This document shows, in pieces, positions 5,154-7,871 of a DNA stretch of 7,871 nucleotides. Position 1 is the first letter of the stretch. Each line of letters opens with the position of its first letter. Source of the DNA: Patescibacteria group bacterium (GTDB taxonomy: Bacteria; Patescibacteriota; Gracilibacteria; BD1-5; UBA2023). A program made the position numbers and the translations under genes. The notes below the pieces were generated by a model that searched no databases, was not told where the DNA came from, and saw only the letters and a program-made list of their open reading frames with translations. The stretch lies in the NCBI GenBank assembly GCA_030836665.1, contig JAUPLX010000064.1, forward strand, positions 1 to 7,871, in the 5' to 3' direction.

Positions 5154-7871
5154 ATGTCAGAGTTTCTCGAGGTGTTCGGTGCGAAAACCCACAATCTCAA
5201 AAACGTCCGCGTCAAAATCCCGAAACACAAGCTCGTTACCATAACGGGCGTTTCCGGTTCGGGGAAATCGTCGCTCGCTTTCGACACCGTGTACGCCGAA
5301 GGACAGCGCCGCTACCTCGAAAGCCTCTCGACCTACGCCCGCATGATCGTATCGTCCATTAACGACGATACGAAGGTCGACGAAATCCGCGGTCTTTCCC
5401 CGACGATATCCATCAATCAGAAAACCGTTTCTTCCAATCCGCGTTCCACCGTCGGAACGATTACGGAAATCTACGATTTCTACCGCCTCCTCTTTACGAC
5501 CGTAGGCGTTCCGTATTGTCCCGAGCATCCTGACGTCGCTCTCAAGAAGGATACCGTATCGTCCGTTACCGCCACGGCCCTTTCCGCGGCTCCGGGCGAA
5601 AAGCTCTACCTCCTGTCGCCGTTGTCGAAGAAGGCCGAATCCGCGAAATTCTCCGAAATCGCGAACGAAGTGCTCGAAAAGGGATTCGTCCGCTTCATGA
5701 TCGGAGACGCCCTTTGTTCCGTAGGGGACGTCGAAGGGCCGGATCTCGTTCCGTGAGATCGCGCGTTCGTCGTCGTCGACCGTCTCGTCGCGAAGGAAAA
5801 AGGTACGGAGGAATACGAAGAGTATGCCAAAAGGCTTCGCGACAGCGTCGAACTCTCCTATCGGGCCGGCGATGGCGAATGCTACCTGAAAAACCTTTCC
5901 ACCGGAGACGTCCGCCGTTTTCGGCAAAAGGGTTCGTGTCCGGAGTGCGATCACGGCATTCCCGATCTCTCCATTTCGAACTTCAGTTTCAATTCCCACC
6001 ACGGAGCCTGCCTCCGGTGTCACGGGCTCGGTACCGAAGTGGCGTTTTTGGAAGAGAACGTCATCAATCCGCGGCTTTCCCTCGCCGAAGGGGCGATCCT
6101 CCCATGGACTACCCACCCCTACTACACGGCGATTCTCGCCGCGATGTGCGAACGCTTCAAGATCGACATGGACGCGCCGTTTTCCAAACTGCCTAAGGAC
6201 GCCCGGGAAAAAGTCCTCTCCGGAACCCCCGGAGAAACCTACGAACTGCTCCACGAATTCGAAAAGGAAGCCGGAGGGAAGAAGACCTTCCGCACCAAGT
6301 ACGAAGGCGTCATCCCGAACCTCACCCGCCGCTATCGCGAATCGGACGCGGAGGATCCGTACATGAAACGCATTTCCCAGTACGTTACCGAAATCGCGTG
6401 TCCGGAGTGCGACGGGTACCGCCTCAAGCGCGAATACCTCTCCGTTCGCGTAGGGGGACCCCATATCGGCGAAGTCGCCGAACTCTCGGTAAAAAAATCC
6501 CTCGAATTTTTCAAGTCCCTGAATTTTACCGTTTCCGAAGAAAAGATCGTACGCGACATCAGGAAGAACGTCATCGAACGCCTCGAATTCCTTTCCGGCG
6601 TCGGGCTCGATTACGTCACGCTCTCGCGTCGGGCGAACACGCTTTCCGGTGGCGAATCCCAGCGCATCCGGCTCGCCACGCAGATCGGCACGCGGCTCGA
6701 AGGCATCATCTACGTTTTGGACGAACCCTCCATCGGCCTCCATCCGCGCGACAACGACCTCCTCATCGCCAACCTGAAGAAACTCGCCGAAATCGGCAAT
6801 ACCGTCATCGTCGTAGAGCATGACGAAGACGTTATGAAGGCATCCGACTACATCATCGACATCGGTCCGGGCGCCGGTAAGCACGGGGGCGAAATCGTTT
6901 TCTCCGGGACTTTCGACGAAATCCTCGAATCCGACTGCGAAACCGGAGCCTACCTGTCCGGCCGCAAGCGCGTGCTTCTTCCGAAGCGCGATCGGAAGGC
7001 TTCCGGACATCTCGAGATTTTCGGCGCGACCGAAAACAATCTGAAAAACGTCGACGTCCGCATACCGCTCGGAGTGTTTACGGCCATAACGGGCGTTTCC
7101 GGTTCCGGAAAATCGTCGCTCGTCATGGACATCCTCGCGAACCGCCTCCTCCGGAGTTTCGGGCAAAATCCGATATCCGAAGGAGGCAAATGCCGGGAAA
7201 TCCGAGGAATGGACAACCTGGACAAGGCGGTCATCATCGACCAATCGCCCATCGGCAAGACTCCGCACTCCAACGTCGCGACCTATACCGGTCTCTTCAC
7301 TCACGTTCGCGAAGTCTTCGCGTCATCGGTGGAAGCCAAGAAACGCGGATACGGCCCCGGGCGGTTCTCGTTCAATACCAAGGGCGGCCGCTGCGAAATC
7401 TGCGAAGGCTCCGGGGTGAAGAAGGTCGAAATGCACTTCCTTCCGGACGTGTACGTCGAATGTGAATCCTGTCGCGGCAGCCGGTACAATCCGGAAACCC
7501 TCGAGGTCCGCTTCAAGGGGAAAAACGTTGCCGACGTGCTTGCCATGACGTGCGAAGAAGGCTTGGCGTTCTTCGGCGCGTTTCCCCGAATCGCCCGCGT
7601 ACTCCAGGTGCTCGTCGACGTGGGTCTCGGGTACATTTCCCTCGGGCAACCGGCACCGACCCTCTCGGGAGGTGAGGCGCAGCGTATCAAACTCGCGTTC
7701 GACCTGTCGAAACGCTCAACTTCGAAAACCCTCTACATCTTAGACGAGCCTACCACCGGACTCCATTTCTCCGACGTGGCGAAACTGCTCGACATTCTCG
7801 ACCGCCTCGTAGAGAAGGGGAATACCGTCATCGCCATCGAACACAACTTGGACGTCATCGCCAACGCCGAC
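5154..7871 (+). CDS. uvrA: UvrA, excision nuclease ABC subunit A; in-frame UGA at codon 201; 3' partial
   Basis: UvrA is the dimeric ABC-type ATPase that scans DNA for lesions and loads UvrB in nucleotide excision repair. 906 codons are visible; about 40 residues are missing at the right edge compared with typical ~940-residue UvrA. Order of motifs: Walker [11 protein letters not shown] (32-40); VVVDR strand (206-210); zinc site 1 C262/C265/C286/C289, ending in the CHGLG block; CPEC pair (416-419); signature I LSGGESQ (497-503); Walker B I VLDEP (521-525); Walker [12 protein letters not shown] (647-655); zinc site 3 C747/C750/C770/C773 with the family CX2CX19CX2C spacing; signature II LSGGEAQ (837-843); Walker B II LDEP (863-866). 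A TGA occurs at codon 201 (5754-5756), between the first ATPase half and VVVDR. The frame is intact on both sides, with no other stop. I read it as one gene with UGA as sense; the alternative is a recent nonsense mutation. ATG 5154 lacks a Shine-Dalgarno. Confidence 0.95.
5239..5277 (+). repeat. Direct repeat copy 1 (uvrA P-loop I coding segment)
   Basis: These 39 bases encode the first Walker A loop and match 7084-7122 at 37 positions; 22 bases at the left end and 13 at the right are identical. The two ABC halves of UvrA are ancient duplicates, but matching synonymous codons make the DNA repeat closer than protein conservation requires. Confidence 0.8.
5754..5756 (+). other. In-frame TGA (codon 201 of uvrA), probably recoded to Gly
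   Basis: The protein reads [14 protein letters not shown] across this codon with no frame change. X falls in the turn before the conserved VVVDR strand, where other UvrA proteins carry small or polar residues such as Lys or Asn. Glycine after proline fits a turn; tryptophan fits poorly. Over 700 intact UvrA codons follow. Confidence 0.85.
7084..7122 (+). repeat. Direct repeat copy 2 (uvrA P-loop II coding segment)
   Basis: Partner of 5239-5277, encoding the second Walker A loop with only two base differences, at the Ser-Gly codons preceding the Lys codon. The copies lie 1,845 bases apart in the same orientation. Confidence 0.8.

Noticed and set aside
5754..5756. Selenocysteine at the uvrA TGA
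   Set aside because: UvrA has no Sec or Cys position there, I see no convincing SECIS-like hairpin just downstream, and the other two TGAs would need the same unlikely explanation.
5157..7304. A 715-codon open frame on the minus strand opposite uvrA
   Set aside because: It is codon-aligned with UvrA and stays open because UvrA rarely uses TTA, CTA and TCA codons. The translation is acidic and low in recognisable motifs, while the + strand encodes unmistakable UvrA.
5154..7871. uvrA as a decaying pseudogene
   Set aside because: There is only one stop, no frameshift, and all zinc, Walker and signature motifs are preserved. Two neighbouring genes show the same codon behaviour.
1..7871. tRNA, rRNA, CRISPR array, insertion sequence or phage genes
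   Set aside because: I found no cloverleaf, repeat-spacer pattern, transposase motif or terminal inverted repeats. All non-coding gaps are under 125 bases and are accounted for by the terminator, promoter and hairpin described.

Overview
This window (roughly 50-55% GC, estimated by eye on a few lines) carries five protein-coding genes, all on the + strand and tightly packed. There are no recognisable RNA genes, insertion sequences or CRISPR arrays. In order they are: a 5'-truncated coiled-coil/membrane protein (1-1173), a polytopic membrane protein (1177-2403), a ComF-type phosphoribosyltransferase (2482-3195), a single-module Clp/HSP100-type AAA+ ATPase (3244-5034), and UvrA, the damage-recognition ATPase of nucleotide excision repair (5154 to beyond the right edge).

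The most important observation is that UGA appears to be a sense codon. UvrA has an in-frame TGA at codon 201 (5754-5756). The same frame then stays open for over 700 codons to the window edge, with every UvrA motif in place. The AAA+ gene has a good ATG start behind a near-consensus promoter only if TGA at codon 40 (3361-3363) is read through. The ComF-type gene meets TGA three codons before an in-frame TAA. No gene here needs TGA as its stop; the others end in TAG, TAG and TAA. This pattern fits bacteria that read UGA as glycine (translation table 25, known from Gracilibacteria/BD1-5 and Absconditabacteria/SR1 in the Patescibacteria/CPR). The residues could in principle be Trp (table 4), but the polar or turn-like positions favour Gly. 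The taxonomic assignment is inference. The sparse use of UGA (3 in about 2,540 codons) and the moderate GC are notable for such a lineage.

Layout: the two membrane-protein genes form a unit. They lie in the same reading frame, separated only by TAG-GAA, and are closed by a strong intrinsic terminator (2405-2433). The ComF-type gene is a separate unit with a short palindrome abutting its ATG. Its 3' end overlaps the -35 box of the promoter for the AAA+ gene. A 14-bp hairpin (5095-5127) separates the AAA+ gene from uvrA. None of the start codons has a well-placed Shine-Dalgarno sequence; three share a CGGT/GGGT tract next to ATG.

Functionally, uvrA (DNA repair), the Clp-like unfoldase (protein quality control or remodelling) and the ComF-like protein (DNA uptake/processing-associated PRTase fold) are housekeeping-type genes without an obvious shared pathway. 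The membrane pair is of unknown function.
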